Below, piece after piece: positions 43,531-55,069 of a DNA stretch of 64,000 bases (position 1 is the first letter of the stretch; the number at the start of each line of letters is the position of its first letter). The stretch comes from Tistrella mobilis KA081020-065 (GTDB lineage: Bacteria > Pseudomonadota > Alphaproteobacteria > Tistrellales > Tistrellaceae): assembly GCF_000264455.2 (NCBI RefSeq), contig NC_017956.1, positions 1,719,501 through 1,783,500 on the forward strand, in the 5' to 3' direction. The notes beneath the pieces are model-generated. The model had not been told where the DNA came from and did not search any database. It was given only the letters and a program-made list of their open reading frames with translations. Both the position numbers and the translations under genes were made by a program.

Positions 43531-44238
43531 ATGGCCAGTGACGACCGCAAGACCGGTGGAGACCGCACGACCGGCGACGAGGATGGCCTGCTTGGCCAGG
43601 TTCGTCGCAAGCTGATCGATACCAAGCGGAAATGGGCGGCGGAAGGCCGCGGGCTGAGCGGTCGCACCGGGCCCCGGCCCGAGGCCGAACGCCTGCCTGC
43701 CGGCCAGCGGCTCGTCACCAACTTCCCGGTTCTCGACCTGGGGATCCAGCCCGAGATCCGGCCGGGCGACTGGGAGCTGACGGTCGCAGGTGCGGTCGAG
43801 AACCCGGTCACCTTGCGCTGGGCCGATTTTCAGGCCCTGCCGCAGGTGCGGATGCGGTCCGACATTCATTGCGTCACGACCTGGTCGCGCTATGACAACG
43901 ACTGGGACGGCGTGTCGGCCTTTGCCCTGATGGATCTGGTGCAGCCCAAGCCCGAAGCGCGGTTCGTGCTGCTTCATTCCTATGACGGCTACACCACCAA
44001 TCTCGACCTCGACGGCTTCGCGGATGACGATGTTCTGCTCGCCCATGCCTGGCAGGGTGAGCCGCTGACCCGCGAGCATGGCGGGCCGGTGCGCCTTGTC
44101 GTGCCCAAGCGCTATTTCTGGAAGAGTGCCAAGTGGATCCGCCGGATCGAGTTCTCCGAGACCGATCAGCCGGGCTTCTGGGAGGTCCGCGGCTATCACA
44201 ATTACGCCGATCCGTTCGAGGAAGAACGCTATTCCTGA
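43531..44238 (+). CDS. Sulfite oxidase-like molybdopterin oxidoreductase
   Basis: The 235-residue cytosolic protein contains the oxidoreductase molybdopterin-binding domain: GDWELTVAGAVENPVTLRW, the Mo-ligand cysteine in MRSDIHCVTTWSRYDN (about 115), LLHSYDGYTTNL and VPKRYFWKSAKWIRRIEF. It lacks a Tat signal and a haem domain, resembling the YuiH-type group of unknown substrate rather than MsrP. An N-terminal region of about 50 charged residues is variable. It starts four bases after smpB and overlaps the convergent glycosylase gene by 10 bases. Confidence 0.88.
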   Translation: MASDDRKTGGDRTTGDEDGLLGQVRRKLIDTKRKWAAEGRGLSGRTGPRPEAERLPAGQRLVTNFPVLDLGIQPEIRPGDWELTVAGAVENPVTLRWADFQALPQVRMRSDIHCVTTWSRYDNDWDGVSAFALMDLVQPKPEARFVLLHSYDGYTTNLDLDGFADDDVLLAHAWQGEPLTREHGGPVRLVVPKRYFWKSAKWIRRIEFSETDQPGFWEVRGYHNYADPFEEERYS

Positions 44239-44960
44239 ACAAGACCTTCCGCGGCAGGCAGGCGGCGGCGGATTTTCGCCAGGACGGCGTCGAACATCTC
44301 GGCCGTAAGCCGACCGGTGTTCACGTTATAGCGTGAACAATGGAAACTATCCGCCAGCAGCAGGGGCCGTGTCACGGGAGACGCGGCCTTTTTTCCGGAC
44401 GGTGCCGGTGCCAGCGCGTGCATCGCGCCATGGCTGAAGGGGTGATCGGCCAGCCGCCTGCCCAGGGTCCGCAGCACGGCATCATGGGCGATGCGGCCCA
44501 GTGCCAGGATGACCTGCAGCCCGGTCATCGCCCCGATTTCAGACACCAGGAACGGCCGGCAGGTATTTGCCTCGGCAGGCGTCGGCTTGTTCTCGGGCGG
44601 CACGCAGCGCACCGCATTGGTGATCCGGCAGTCGACCGGCTCCAGACCGTCATCGGGCCTGCGGTCGAACCGGCCGCGGATGAAGCCGTGGTCGATCAGG
44701 GTGGGGTACAACAGGTCGCCGGCGTAATCGCCGGTGAAGGGGCGCCCCGTGCGGTTGGCGCCCCGCAGCCCCGGCGCCAGGCCCACGACCAGCAGGCGTG
44801 CCGACAGCGGGCCGAAAGCCGGCACCGGCCCGTTGTGCCAATCCGGTTCGCTGACCTGCCGTTCGGCCCGCCAGGCGGCGAGGCGGGGGCAGAGCGGGCA
44901 GTCCGGATCCGGAACCATAAGCAGGGGGGCGGCAACGGCTGGCGGCATGGGGGCATCCAT
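44229..44960 (-). CDS. Uracil-DNA glycosylase, family 5 (UdgB-type)
   Basis: The 243-residue enzyme removes uracil and other deaminated bases from DNA. It has the iron-sulfur cysteines (CPLCPRL near the N-terminus, CVPPENKPTPAEANTC in the middle), motif 1 VVGLAPGLRGANRTGRPFTG, the NAVRC segment and the C-terminal FHCSRYNVNTGRLT in the place of motif 3. The GLAPG motif without the usual catalytic Asp marks family 5. ATG at 44960 is used; the open frame upstream is unsupported. Confidence 0.9.
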   Translation of the reverse strand: MDAPMPPAVAAPLLMVPDPDCPLCPRLAAWRAERQVSEPDWHNGPVPAFGPLSARLLVVGLAPGLRGANRTGRPFTGDYAGDLLYPTLIDHGFIRGRFDRRPDDGLEPVDCRITNAVRCVPPENKPTPAEANTCRPFLVSEIGAMTGLQVILALGRIAHDAVLRTLGRRLADHPFSHGAMHALAPAPSGKKAASPVTRPLLLADSFHCSRYNVNTGRLTAEMFDAVLAKIRRRLPAAEGLVQE

Positions 44961-45087
44961 TAGTAAGACGGCGGCGACGTTACGATGGCCATGAACGACG
45001 ACGCCACCCGGCGGATCTCCGCGCGGGTGGCGTGACATCGTTGACCGGGACGACGTCCAGGATCAGAGGCCGGCGTTCACAGATGGA

Positions 45088-45909
45088 TCAGCTCTTGCGA
45101 CGCGGCGGCGTGCGCGGCTTCACCGGTGCCGGCGCGGGCGCGGGCTTCGCAGGTGCCGGGGCCGGCTCGTCCTCTTCGTCCTCGTCTTCGTAATCCTCGT
45201 CGTCCTCGTAGTCGTCATCATCCTCGTAGTCGTCGTCGTCCTCGTAATCCTCGTCGTCCTCCAGATCCTCGTCCTCGGGTTCCGGCTCGGAGGCGGGCAG
45301 GGGCACGTCTTCCATCAGCTTCCGGCGACGTTCACCGCGCTGACGGCCGGCCTCGGCCTCGGCGCGCGAGCGGGCGATCACCGGCTCCAGATCCTTGAGG
45401 TCGAGGAAGACGTCGGCCTGGCGGCGCAGTTCGTCGGCAACCATCGGCGGCTGGGTGCGGATGGTCCCGACCACGGTCACGCGCACGCCGCGGCGCTGGA
45501 TCGCCTCGACCAGACGGCGGAAATCGCCATCGCCCGAGAAGATCACGATGTGATCCACATGATCGGCCATTTCCATGGCATCGACCGTCAGCTCGACATC
45601 CATGTCACCGCGGACCCGGCGTCGGCCGGTGGCGTCGGTGAATTCCTTCGCCGGCTTGGTGACCATGGTGTAGCCGTTATAATCCAACCAGTCGACCAGC
45701 GGCCGGATCGGCGAGTAGTCCTGCTCGTCCAGCAGGGCGGTGTAGTAGAAGGCACGCACCACGTAAGCGCGTGACCGGAAGTAATCCAGCAGCCGGCGAT
45801 AGTCGATGTCGAAGCTGAGGCTGCGGGCGGCGCCGTAAAGGTTGGCACCGTCGATGAACAGCGCAACACGCTCGCCTTCGTGGAAAATACTGTCGATGGA
45901 CCGTGGCAT
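45088..45909 (-). CDS. NYN domain (LabA/DUF88) protein with acidic repeat tail
   Basis: The 273-residue product has an N-terminal NYN/PIN-like nuclease domain (about 10-175): VALFIDGANLYGAAR, GDMDVELTVDAMEM, HIVIFSGDGDFRRLVEAI and VTVVG, with the conserved acidic residues of a metal-dependent RNase. A basic stretch (about 180-200) follows, then an acidic tail of repeated YEDDDD units (about 219-248) and an Ala/Pro/Lys-rich end. The family is widespread in alphaproteobacteria next to folK. Role in RNA processing is a family-level guess. Confidence 0.88.
   Translation of the reverse strand: MPRSIDSIFHEGERVALFIDGANLYGAARSLSFDIDYRRLLDYFRSRAYVVRAFYYTALLDEQDYSPIRPLVDWLDYNGYTMVTKPAKEFTDATGRRRVRGDMDVELTVDAMEMADHVDHIVIFSGDGDFRRLVEAIQRRGVRVTVVGTIRTQPPMVADELRRQADVFLDLKDLEPVIARSRAEAEAGRQRGERRRKLMEDVPLPASEPEPEDEDLEDDEDYEDDDDYEDDDDYEDDEDYEDEDEEDEPAPAPAKPAPAPAPVKPRTPPRRKS
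45166..45255 (-). repeat. 18-bp tandem repeat coding the acidic tail of the NYN protein
   Basis: About five imperfect 18-bp units encode YEDDDD-like hexapeptides. Runs of this kind can change copy number by slippage in whole codons. Confidence 0.7.
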
Positions 45910-46044
45910 GAGTATATCTTTCCCCAGAATTCGCCTATGGGTCGTCGTCAGGAGAGGCCGGTTGGGTCGCGTATCGGATCATCCGCCGGCGCGACGTACT
46001 TAATCCCTCATGGCCCCAGATTACAAGACGGAACACGTCCGATC

Positions 46045-46656
46045 ATGATGGAATTGCGTAAAGACACGATATTTATCGCAGTTGGCGCCAATCTCCCCGA
46101 TGCCGAAGGTAGAATGCCGCGCGCTGCTTGTCAGGCTGCGGTGGTGCAACTTGGGAAGATGGGCTTCGATGTGATCGGCGTGTCGCGCTGGTACGAGAGT
46201 CCGCCGCTGCCGGACAATGGCGGACCGTGGTATGTAAACGGTGTCGTGCATGCCGAAACGGTGCTTGAGCCGGTCGAGGCCCTGGAGCGGTTGCATGCGA
46301 TCGAAGCGGCATTCGGCAGGGTGCGTCGCCAGCGTTGGGAGTCGCGGCCGCTGGATCTGGATATTATAGACCATGGCGGCGTGGTCCGTCGCCCTCGGAT
46401 CGCGCCGGTGCCCATCGTGCCGGGCGCCCCGGTTCAGACCAGGGGCGGAGCGCCGGACCCGGAACTGCCGCATCCACGGCTGCATGAACGCGCCTTCGTT
46501 CTGCTGCCGCTTGCCGATGTGGCGCCGGGCTGGCGTCATCCGACCCTGGACCGATCGGTGGAAGAGTTGATTGCCGCGTTGCCTGCAGGGCAGATCATCC
46601 GTCCCTGCATGGAGGAAGCCCCGGATTCCGGCGGCGAGGCTTTGACTTCCGCATAG
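46045..46656 (+). CDS. folK: 2-amino-4-hydroxy-6-hydroxymethyldihydropteridine diphosphokinase
   Basis: FolK transfers pyrophosphate from ATP to the pterin, before dihydropteroate synthase in folate synthesis. The 203-residue product has FIAVGANLPDAEGRM, VSRWYESPPLP, RQRWESRPLDLDIIDHGG (catalytic loop) and LPHPRLHERAFVLLPLADVA. ATG at 46045 or 46048 is used; the frame is open for 55 codons upstream, but that part overlaps the divergent promoter region. An insert of about 20 residues before LPHPRL is typical of alphaproteobacteria. rpoZ follows. Confidence 0.94.
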   Translation: MMELRKDTIFIAVGANLPDAEGRMPRAACQAAVVQLGKMGFDVIGVSRWYESPPLPDNGGPWYVNGVVHAETVLEPVEALERLHAIEAAFGRVRRQRWESRPLDLDIIDHGGVVRRPRIAPVPIVPGAPVQTRGGAPDPELPHPRLHERAFVLLPLADVAPGWRHPTLDRSVEELIAALPAGQIIRPCMEEAPDSGGEALTSA

Positions 46657-46670
46657 TCGTGTCATAGTGT
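46642..46670 (+). promoter_or_regulatory. Putative sigma-70 promoter of rpoZ
   Basis: TTGACT (46642-46647) and TAGTGT (46665-46670) are 17 bases apart, overlapping the end of folK. Transcription would start near 46677, about 86 bases before rpoZ. Confidence 0.45.
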
Positions 46671-46762
46671 TCCGCGCCCGACGCGGGAGTACGGCCTTGC
46701 GGTCGCTTCTCCGTCGTCATACCTTTTTTGAGCGACTCTAAAAGTCATCGGAGCAACCAGCC

Positions 46763-47164
46763 ATGGCCCGCGTCACCGTCGAAGATTGCGTCCGTCTTGT
46801 CCCCAACCGGTTCGATCTGGTGCTGATGGCCGCCCAGCGTGCCCGCGAGATCTCGTCGGGTGCGGCACTGACCGTCGACCGCGACAACGATAAGAACCCC
46901 GTCGTCGCCCTGCGCGAGATTGCCGACGAGACCATTGATCTCGATACCGTCTCGCGGCAGCTGGTGCAGACCCATCAGCGCGTTCCCGAGGTCGACGAGC
47001 CGGACGAGGACATCCTTGATGCCATCGGCGAGGTCGCCTCGATCGCCAGCCGTCAGTTGGCCGAGGACGAACTGTCGGGCGGTGGTTCGCTGTCGGTGTC
47101 GGATGACGAGGGCGATGGCTTCGGCGCCCCGCGGTTCGAGGATGCCGACCCCGAAGACGATTGA
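46763..47164 (+). CDS. rpoZ: DNA-directed RNA polymerase omega subunit
   Basis: The 133-residue omega subunit helps assemble RNA polymerase by holding the beta-prime subunit. [31 protein letters not shown] and [15 protein letters not shown] are diagnostic. An acidic C-terminal tail of about 60 residues is usual in this class. It lies upstream of rsh, its normal neighbour, as in the E. coli rpoZ-spoT order. Confidence 0.97.
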   Translation: MARVTVEDCVRLVPNRFDLVLMAAQRAREISSGAALTVDRDNDKNPVVALREIADETIDLDTVSRQLVQTHQRVPEVDEPDEDILDAIGEVASIASRQLAEDELSGGGSLSVSDDEGDGFGAPRFEDADPEDD

Positions 47165-47343
47165 TTCGTCCGGGGTATCTGCGTCGCAACCCAGCAGCGG
47201 CCGGACCGGCCGGCCGCGCACGGGTTTCGCTTGGAAGGCCGGTCATACGGGGGCCACGGCTTCCGTCGACGGACCGGTCCCGCGCGGGCCAGGCCGGCGA
47301 TGTGCGAATACGTGGCGTCCTGCCATGCGGGTGACGCTGTTCG

Positions 47344-49500
<2,157 letters not shown>

Positions 49501-49586
49501 CCACCGGTTTCCCACCCCTCGGGGCCGCGTGTCGCACGGGCGATGCGCGGCTTCCGCGCATCCCTATCACGGAGTTCGCCCGACCC

Positions 49587-50189
49587 ATGGACACCGAAGA
49601 AGTCCTGGACGTGTTCCGCGCCTGCGGCGCGCTGCTCGAAGGCCATTTCATCCTGTCCTCCGGTCTGCGCAGCCCGCGCTATCTGCAGTGCGCGCGGGTC
49701 ATGATGCATCCCGTCCAGGGCGAGCGGCTGTGCCGGGCGCTGGCGGAGCGGATCAACGCGCGCCTGGCCGACGGCACCATCGCCGGCGGTGGCATCGACT
49801 GCGTGGTGTCGCCAGCCATGGGGGGCGTGATCGTCGGCTATGAGGTCGCCCGCCAGCTTGGCGTGCCGGCCATGTTCACGGAACGGGTGGACGGCAGCTT
49901 CACCCTGCGCCGCGGTTTCGCGATCGAGGCGGGCTGGCGGGTGCTGATGGCCGAAGACGTCGTGACCACCGGCAAGTCGAGCCGGGAATGCATCGCGGCG
50001 ATCGAGGCGGCCGGCGGGCGCGTGGTCGCCGCCTCGGCCTTGATCGACCGGTCGGCCGGCAAGGTCGATCTGGGGGTGCCGTTCGTGTCGCTCACCGGAC
50101 TCGACGTCCCGAGCTATGACCCGAACGATCTTCCGCCTGAACTCGCGGCCCTGCCTGCCGTCAAGCCGGGCAGCCGCGGCCTCGCCTGA
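49587..50189 (+). CDS. pyrE: Orotate phosphoribosyltransferase
   Basis: PyrE joins orotate to PRPP in pyrimidine synthesis. The 200-residue product has [36 protein letters not shown], the [15 protein letters not shown] loop and the PRPP-binding [18 protein letters not shown]. It lies between rsh and the pdxJ-like gene, as in other alphaproteobacteria. Confidence 0.96.
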   Translation: MDTEEVLDVFRACGALLEGHFILSSGLRSPRYLQCARVMMHPVQGERLCRALAERINARLADGTIAGGGIDCVVSPAMGGVIVGYEVARQLGVPAMFTERVDGSFTLRRGFAIEAGWRVLMAEDVVTTGKSSRECIAAIEAAGGRVVAASALIDRSAGKVDLGVPFVSLTGLDVPSYDPNDLPPELAALPAVKPGSRGLA

Positions 50190-50261
50190 GCGCGAGGCCG
50201 CTTCCGGTGCCGGGCGGATCCTGTCTCCCCGGCACCAAAGCACGAGAAGGAATGCAAGCCA

Positions 50262-51053
50262 GTGACCCAGAACCGACCGCTCGCGGCCTGGTCCGCACCC
50301 CTGCAGGCCCATGGCGGCCGGCGTGGCGACGGGCCGCTCCGCCTGGGGCTCCGGCTCAATCATGCAGCCTTGCTTCGTCAGGCGGGCGACGGCCAGCGCC
50401 CGGACATGGCGCGGCTGGCCGAGGCGACCGTGAAGGCCGGCGCCGACAGCGTGGTTCTGCGTGTTGATGACGGCAGTGGCCTGATCACCGCCGATGATGT
50501 GCGCCGCATCGCCGAACGTGCCCGCGTGCCCCTGACGCTGGAGATGCGTCCCGACCCGGCGCGGGTCGCCTGGGTCACCTCGCTCAGCCCCGCGGCAGTG
50601 ATGCTGCTGCCCGAGTCCGAGGCCGATGTCGCGCGCATGGCCGAGGTGGCGAGCGGCCTTCACGAGGCCGGCGTGCCGGTGCTGGCGCTGGTGGCGCCCG
50701 AGATGGAGGCCATCGATCAGGTGCACGCCTCGGGCATTCGCGGTATCGAACTCGACACCACCTTCTATGGCGAGGCCGCCGAAGAAGTGAGGGCACCGCT
50801 GCTTCAGCAGATCCGCCATGCCGCGAGCCACGCACACGGGATCGGCCTTGGCCTGCAGGCCGGCCACGCCCTGGACTATTCGACGCTGGCGCCGATCGCC
50901 GGACTGCCGCATATCCAGGGCATCACCTGCGGCCGTTTCCTGATCACCGAAGCGCTGTTCATCGGTATCGAAGAGGCCGTGCGCCATACCCGCCGGCTGA
51001 TCGACGCCGCCCGCCGGCAGGCGCGGCGCCATGCGACACGCGGGGCCGACTGA
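50262..51053 (+). CDS. PdxJ-like protein with degenerate active site
   Basis: The 263-residue protein aligns end to end with PdxJ (pyridoxine 5'-phosphate synthase) and sits in the normal pdxJ place before acpS. Key residues are altered: the NIDH start motif is RLNH, the HLREDRRHI loop is replaced by RVDDGSGLI (E. coli H45, R47 and H52 become Arg67, Asp69 and Leu74), the TTEGGLD loop is missing and GH of NIGH is GR225. Glu94 (E72 of E. coli) and His202 (H193) remain. An N-terminal extension of about 25 residues is present. The start is GTG at 50262. Whether it still makes pyridoxine phosphate is doubtful. Confidence 0.8.
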   Translation: MTQNRPLAAWSAPLQAHGGRRGDGPLRLGLRLNHAALLRQAGDGQRPDMARLAEATVKAGADSVVLRVDDGSGLITADDVRRIAERARVPLTLEMRPDPARVAWVTSLSPAAVMLLPESEADVARMAEVASGLHEAGVPVLALVAPEMEAIDQVHASGIRGIELDTTFYGEAAEEVRAPLLQQIRHAASHAHGIGLGLQAGHALDYSTLAPIAGLPHIQGITCGRFLITEALFIGIEEAVRHTRRLIDAARRQARRHATRGAD

Positions 51054-51057
51054 CCTT

Positions 51058-51489
51058 ATGATGCGGATCATCGGCACCGGGATCGATATGGTCGACGTCC
51101 GGCGGATCGAGAAGACGCTCGACCGCTTCGGCGAGCGTTTCGTGCAGCGCTGCTTCACGGTGACGGAGCGAAACCTCTCCGACGGACGTGTGCGCCGGGC
51201 GAACAGCTATGCCAAGCGCTACGCCGCCAAGGAGGCGGGGGCCAAGGCGCTGGGAACCGGGCTCGACCGCGGCGTGGCGTGGCGGGATATCGGCGTCGTG
51301 AACCTGCCCGGCGGCAGGCCGACCCTGCAGCTCACCGGCGGGGCTGAACGCCTTCTGGCGCAACTGGTTCCGGCGGGGTACCTTCCGAAGATCGATTTGA
51401 CGCTGACCGACGAATATCCATATGCTCAGGCGCTCGTGATCATCAGCGCCGTGCCGGATATCTCGGTGCAAGACGGGAGTTCAACGTGA
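51058..51489 (+). CDS. acpS: Holo-[acyl-carrier-protein] synthase
   Basis: AcpS attaches 4'-phosphopantetheine to acyl carrier protein. The 143-residue product has [41 protein letters not shown] (catalytic Glu and Lys) and the C-terminal [17 protein letters not shown]. Two ATGs in a row (51058, 51061) lie just after the pdxJ-like stop. Its stop overlaps the GTG start of lepB by four bases (GTGA), so the two are translationally coupled. Confidence 0.95.
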   Translation: MMRIIGTGIDMVDVRRIEKTLDRFGERFVQRCFTVTERNLSDGRVRRANSYAKRYAAKEAGAKALGTGLDRGVAWRDIGVVNLPGGRPTLQLTGGAERLLAQLVPAGYLPKIDLTLTDEYPYAQALVIISAVPDISVQDGSST

Positions 51490-52286
51490 CGCGCGACACG
51501 AGCCGGACGGACGGCGACAATCCGCGGAACCGCAAGCCGCGGGCAGCCGAAGACCGCTCGGGCGGTTTCGGCGAGATGGTGAAGACAGTGGTCATCGCCG
51601 TCTTCTTCGCCCTGGTGATCCGGTCCTTCGCCTTCGAACCGTTCAACATCCCGTCCGGGTCGATGAAGCCGACCCTGCTGGTCGGCGACTATCTGTTCGT
51701 GTCGAAGTACAGTTACGGCTACAGCCGCTATTCCTTTCCGGGCAGCCTGCCGCTCTTCGAGGGTCGGATCCTGTCGAGCCCGGTCAAGCGCGGCGATGTG
51801 GCGGTCTTCCGCCTGCCGACCGATCCTTCGGTCGACTACATCAAGCGCATCGTCGGTCTGCCGGGGGACCGGATCCAGGTGATCGACGGCATCCTGCACA
51901 TCAACGGCACGGCCGTTGAACGGCGCCGGATCGAGGATTTTGTCGAGACGGGCCCGGGCGGTCAGGAGATCCGCATCCCGCGCTATGTCGAGACGATGCC
52001 CGAGGGCGGCCCGTCCTACGAGACGCTGGACCAGACACCCTATGGCGCGCTGGACAACACGCCGGTCTATACCGTTCCGGCCGGGCATTATTTCGCGATG
52101 GGCGACAATCGCGACAACTCCCAGGACAGCCGTGTTCTGTCGGCCGTGGGCTTCGTGCCCGAGGAGAACCTGATCGGCCGGGCCGAAGTGCTGTTCTTCT
52201 CGATCGACGACAGCGCTGCCTGGTGGCAGGTGTGGAAGTGGCCGTCGGCCATCCGCTGGTCGCGCCTGCTGGACGGCGTGGGTTGA
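51486..52286 (+). CDS. lepB: Signal peptidase I
   Basis: LepB cleaves signal peptides at the outer face of the inner membrane. After a charged cytosolic N-terminus comes one membrane segment ([20 protein letters not shown], about 31-50), then the catalytic Ser in [19 protein letters not shown] (about 58) and Lys in [16 protein letters not shown] (about 120), and the [11 protein letters not shown] box. The start is GTG at 51486 with GGGAG upstream. It is followed by rnc and era, its usual partners. Confidence 0.97.
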   Translation: MTRDTSRTDGDNPRNRKPRAAEDRSGGFGEMVKTVVIAVFFALVIRSFAFEPFNIPSGSMKPTLLVGDYLFVSKYSYGYSRYSFPGSLPLFEGRILSSPVKRGDVAVFRLPTDPSVDYIKRIVGLPGDRIQVIDGILHINGTAVERRRIEDFVETGPGGQEIRIPRYVETMPEGGPSYETLDQTPYGALDNTPVYTVPAGHYFAMGDNRDNSQDSRVLSAVGFVPEENLIGRAEVLFFSIDDSAAWWQVWKWPSAIRWSRLLDGVG

Positions 52287-52355
52287 GGATGAGCCGGGTG
52301 ACGAAGACCAGAGGCATGAGGGCGGCGGCGGTCGAGGCCGGCCGCGGACGACAGC

Positions 52356-53084
52356 ATGGATGAACAACGCCAGGCCACCACGCTTGCGGAATGCGCGCGT
52401 GAGATCGGCCATGACTTCGACGACCCGTCGCTGTTGGAAGCGGCCCTGACCCATCCGAGCGTCGATGGCGGCGGTCGCGATCGCAATGGCCGGGTCCGGC
52501 TGAATTACGAGCGGCTGGAGTTCCTGGGCGACCGTGTGCTTGGGCTGGCGGTGGCCGACCAGCTCTATCACCGCTTCCCGGGGGAGAGCGAAGGCGCGCT
52601 TGCCCGTCGTTTCGCAGCCCTGGTCCGACGCGAGAGCCTGGCGCGGGTGGCCGAGATGCTGTCGCTCGGCCGCTATCTGCGCCTGTCGCGGGGCGAGGAC
52701 GACAGCGGTGGCCGCAGAAATCCTGCCAATCTTGCCGATGCCTGCGAAGCGGTCATTGCGGCCCTGTATCTCGACGGCGGGTTCGATACCGCCCGTCGCT
52801 TCGTCGAACGCTATTGGGCGCCGCTGATGGAGGAAGACCTCCGTCCGCCCAAGGACCCGAAGACCGCGCTCCAGGAATGGGCGCAGGCGCGGGGCCTTGA
52901 GGCGCCCGTCTACACCGTGATCGGCCGCGAAGGCCCGGATCACGCCCCGTCCTTCCGCGTCCGTGCCCAGGTGGCACGGCTCGGCGCCGAGGAGGCCACC
53001 GGTGCCTCCAAGCGCATTGCCGAGCAGGCCGCGGCCCAAAGCCTGCTGAGCCGCGCCGAGGGGCGCGGTGGAGACCAGAAATGA
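52356..53084 (+). CDS. rnc: Ribonuclease III
   Basis: RNase III cuts double-stranded RNA, including rRNA precursors. The 242-residue protein has the signature NYERLEFLGDRVLGLAVADQ, the second acidic cluster NLADACEAVIAALYLDGG, and a C-terminal double-stranded RNA-binding domain (DPKTALQEWAQARG to KRIAEQAAAQSLL). Its stop overlaps the era ATG by four bases. Confidence 0.97.
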   Translation: MDEQRQATTLAECAREIGHDFDDPSLLEAALTHPSVDGGGRDRNGRVRLNYERLEFLGDRVLGLAVADQLYHRFPGESEGALARRFAALVRRESLARVAEMLSLGRYLRLSRGEDDSGGRRNPANLADACEAVIAALYLDGGFDTARRFVERYWAPLMEEDLRPPKDPKTALQEWAQARGLEAPVYTVIGREGPDHAPSFRVRAQVARLGAEEATGASKRIAEQAAAQSLLSRAEGRGGDQK

Positions 53085-54160
53085 CGATTGAAACCCCCGG
53101 CAAGACCCCTGGGACGCCCGCCGAAGGCGAGATCCGCGACGAGGACCTGCAGGAAGGCGGGCTCGCCTCCGATCTCGACGACGATTGGGATGACGACGAC
53201 GAGGACGAAGACGACGGCCTCGACATGCTGCCGCCGCCCGAGGCTCCGGCCTCGGTGCCGGTCGACGAGCAGAAGACCGGCTTCTTCGCGGTCATCGGGG
53301 CGCCCAATGCGGGCAAATCGACGCTCGTGAACCGTCTGGTCGGCTCCAAGGTTTCGATCGTCAGTCCGAAGGTGCAGACCACCCGCAGCCGCATCGTCGG
53401 CATCGCGATGCACGGGCCGGCCCAGCTGGTGTTCATCGACACCCCCGGCATCTTCCGGCCTAAGCGCCGGCTGGAAAAGGCCATGGTGCAGGCCGCCTGG
53501 AGCGGTGCCGGCGATGCCGGCGACGGGCTGCTGATGATGATCGACGCCAAGCGCGGCATCACCGACGACGTGCGGCTGATCGTGGACGGGTTGAAGGCCG
53601 AAGGGCGCCGCGCCTGGGCGGTGCTGAACAAGGTCGACCTGCTGGCGCGTGAGAAGCTTCTGCCGCTGGCGGCAGAGGTGGACGGGCTCGGCATCTTCGA
53701 CCGGATCTTCATGATTTCGGCCGAGAACGGGTCTGGCGTCGACGATCTGGCCGATGCCCTGGCCGCGATCGCCCGCAAGGGGCCCTGGATGTATCCGGAA
53801 GATCAGGCGAGCGACGTGCCGCTGCGCTTCCTGGCCGCCGAGATCGTCCGCGAGAAGCTCTTCCTGAGCCTGCATGAGGAACTGCCCTATGCGCTGACGG
53901 TGGAGACGGAAGCCTGGACCGAGAAGCCGGACGGCAGCGCCCGGATCGATCAGGTGGTCTATGTCCAGCGCGAGAGCCATCGCAAGATCGTGCTCGGCGC
54001 CGGCGGGCGGACGATCAAGCATGTCGGCAGCGCAGCGCGGACGGAACTACAGCAGATCCTGGAACGTCGGGTGCACCTGTTCCTGTTCGTGAAGGTCCGC
54101 GAGAGCTGGGCCGACGATCCCGAGCGCTACCGCGAGATGAACCTCGACTACCCCCGCTGA
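53081..54160 (+). CDS. era: GTPase Era with acidic N-terminal extension
   Basis: Era is an essential GTPase that binds the 3' end of 16S rRNA in small-subunit assembly. The 359-residue product has G1 IGAPNAGKSTLVNRL, G2 in QTTRSR, G3 FIDTPGIF, G4 LNKVDLL and a C-terminal KH domain with GAGGRTIKHVGSAAR. E. coli Era is about 300 residues; here roughly 60 extra residues precede the GTPase domain, very acidic (DLDDDWDDDDEDEDDGLDM). ATG overlap with rnc makes this start secure. Confidence 0.96.
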   Translation: MTIETPGKTPGTPAEGEIRDEDLQEGGLASDLDDDWDDDDEDEDDGLDMLPPPEAPASVPVDEQKTGFFAVIGAPNAGKSTLVNRLVGSKVSIVSPKVQTTRSRIVGIAMHGPAQLVFIDTPGIFRPKRRLEKAMVQAAWSGAGDAGDGLLMMIDAKRGITDDVRLIVDGLKAEGRRAWAVLNKVDLLAREKLLPLAAEVDGLGIFDRIFMISAENGSGVDDLADALAAIARKGPWMYPEDQASDVPLRFLAAEIVREKLFLSLHEELPYALTVETEAWTEKPDGSARIDQVVYVQRESHRKIVLGAGGRTIKHVGSAARTELQQILERRVHLFLFVKVRESWADDPERYREMNLDYPR

Positions 54161-54445
54161 CCGCACCGGATCCCCTCAAGGGATTGATGTTGCAGCATTC
54201 AATAACGGCTTGATCACTCGCATGTACCCGACCACCTCCTGAAAAGGAGGGCGGGTTTCCTGCGAGAGGTTCCGGTCCGGTTCATGGACCCCGCAGCGCC
54301 GATCCGGCTGCCGGTCCGGTGATGTGCGCGCAAGCGCCCGCCGGGCCGGACACGCCCGGCCGGCCCCCGATCCCGCCCCCCGTCCCACGCCGATGGCGCG
54401 GCCCGACCCGCGCCCGAGGCGCGCGTGTCCGAGGGGGTGGTTTGC

Positions 54446-55069
54446 ATGCATCATCGCTATCTTCTGATCTATCGTTTTCTGCTGGTGAACATGGTGGCGG
54501 CCGCAGGGCTCGCCATGGCCTGGGTTCATGGCTGGATCGACCGGGTGCTCGCCTCGGATTCGAGCCGGATCTCGGTTCTGATCTTTGCGGTGTTTCTGGT
54601 CGGCCTGACGCTCTGTGCCTGGCGGATCATCCAGATCAGCGACGGCCTGAACGATCTGAAGCGGGCCCAGCCGGCGAAGAACGGCCGGGTCGCTGCCTAT
54701 CTTTCGACGCTGACCCGCGTGCCCGAGGCGCGCCGCCCGGTGGTGGCCGAAGGGTTGAAGGCCAAGCTCTACGCCCGGGCATCGAATGTGCGCTACATCG
54801 CCGACAGCCTGGTTCTGCTGGGCCTGATCGGCACGGTGGTCGGCTTCATCGTGGCGCTCTCGGGCGTCGATCAGAACCGTGTCGCCGATGTCTCGGCGGT
54901 CGGGCCGATGGTCGCCCAGCTGCTCGACGGCATGGCGATCGCCCTCTGGACGACGCTGGTCGGCAGCATCCTGCACATCTGGCTTCGGCTGAACTATCAG
55001 ATCCTTGCGGGCGGCACCGTCACCCTGGTCGCGGATCTTGTCGCGCGGGGTGAAGGCGATGCTGTATGA
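54446..55069 (+). CDS. MotA/TolQ/ExbB-like proton channel family protein
   Basis: A 207-residue inner-membrane protein with about four hydrophobic segments: IYRFLLVNMVAAAGLAMAW, ISVLIFAVFLVGLTLCAW, LVLLGLIGTVVGFIVALSG and MAIALWTTLVGSILHIWL. The last two match the TolQ/ExbB/MotA signature, where GTVxG and the LxTxxG helix line the ion path. No long cytosolic loop of the MotA type is seen. ATG at 54446 has GAGGGGG upstream; a GTG at 54425 is alternative. It overlaps the next gene by 11 bases. Partner subunits of ExbD/TolR type are not recognised, but the next two genes are candidates. Confidence 0.75.
   Translation: MHHRYLLIYRFLLVNMVAAAGLAMAWVHGWIDRVLASDSSRISVLIFAVFLVGLTLCAWRIIQISDGLNDLKRAQPAKNGRVAAYLSTLTRVPEARRPVVAEGLKAKLYARASNVRYIADSLVLLGLIGTVVGFIVALSGVDQNRVADVSAVGPMVAQLLDGMAIALWTTLVGSILHIWLRLNYQILAGGTVTLVADLVARGEGDAV

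Noticed and set aside
45166-45255. Regular repeats that might suggest a CRISPR array
   Set aside because: The 18-bp units are contiguous, have no spacers and code an acidic peptide in a real gene.
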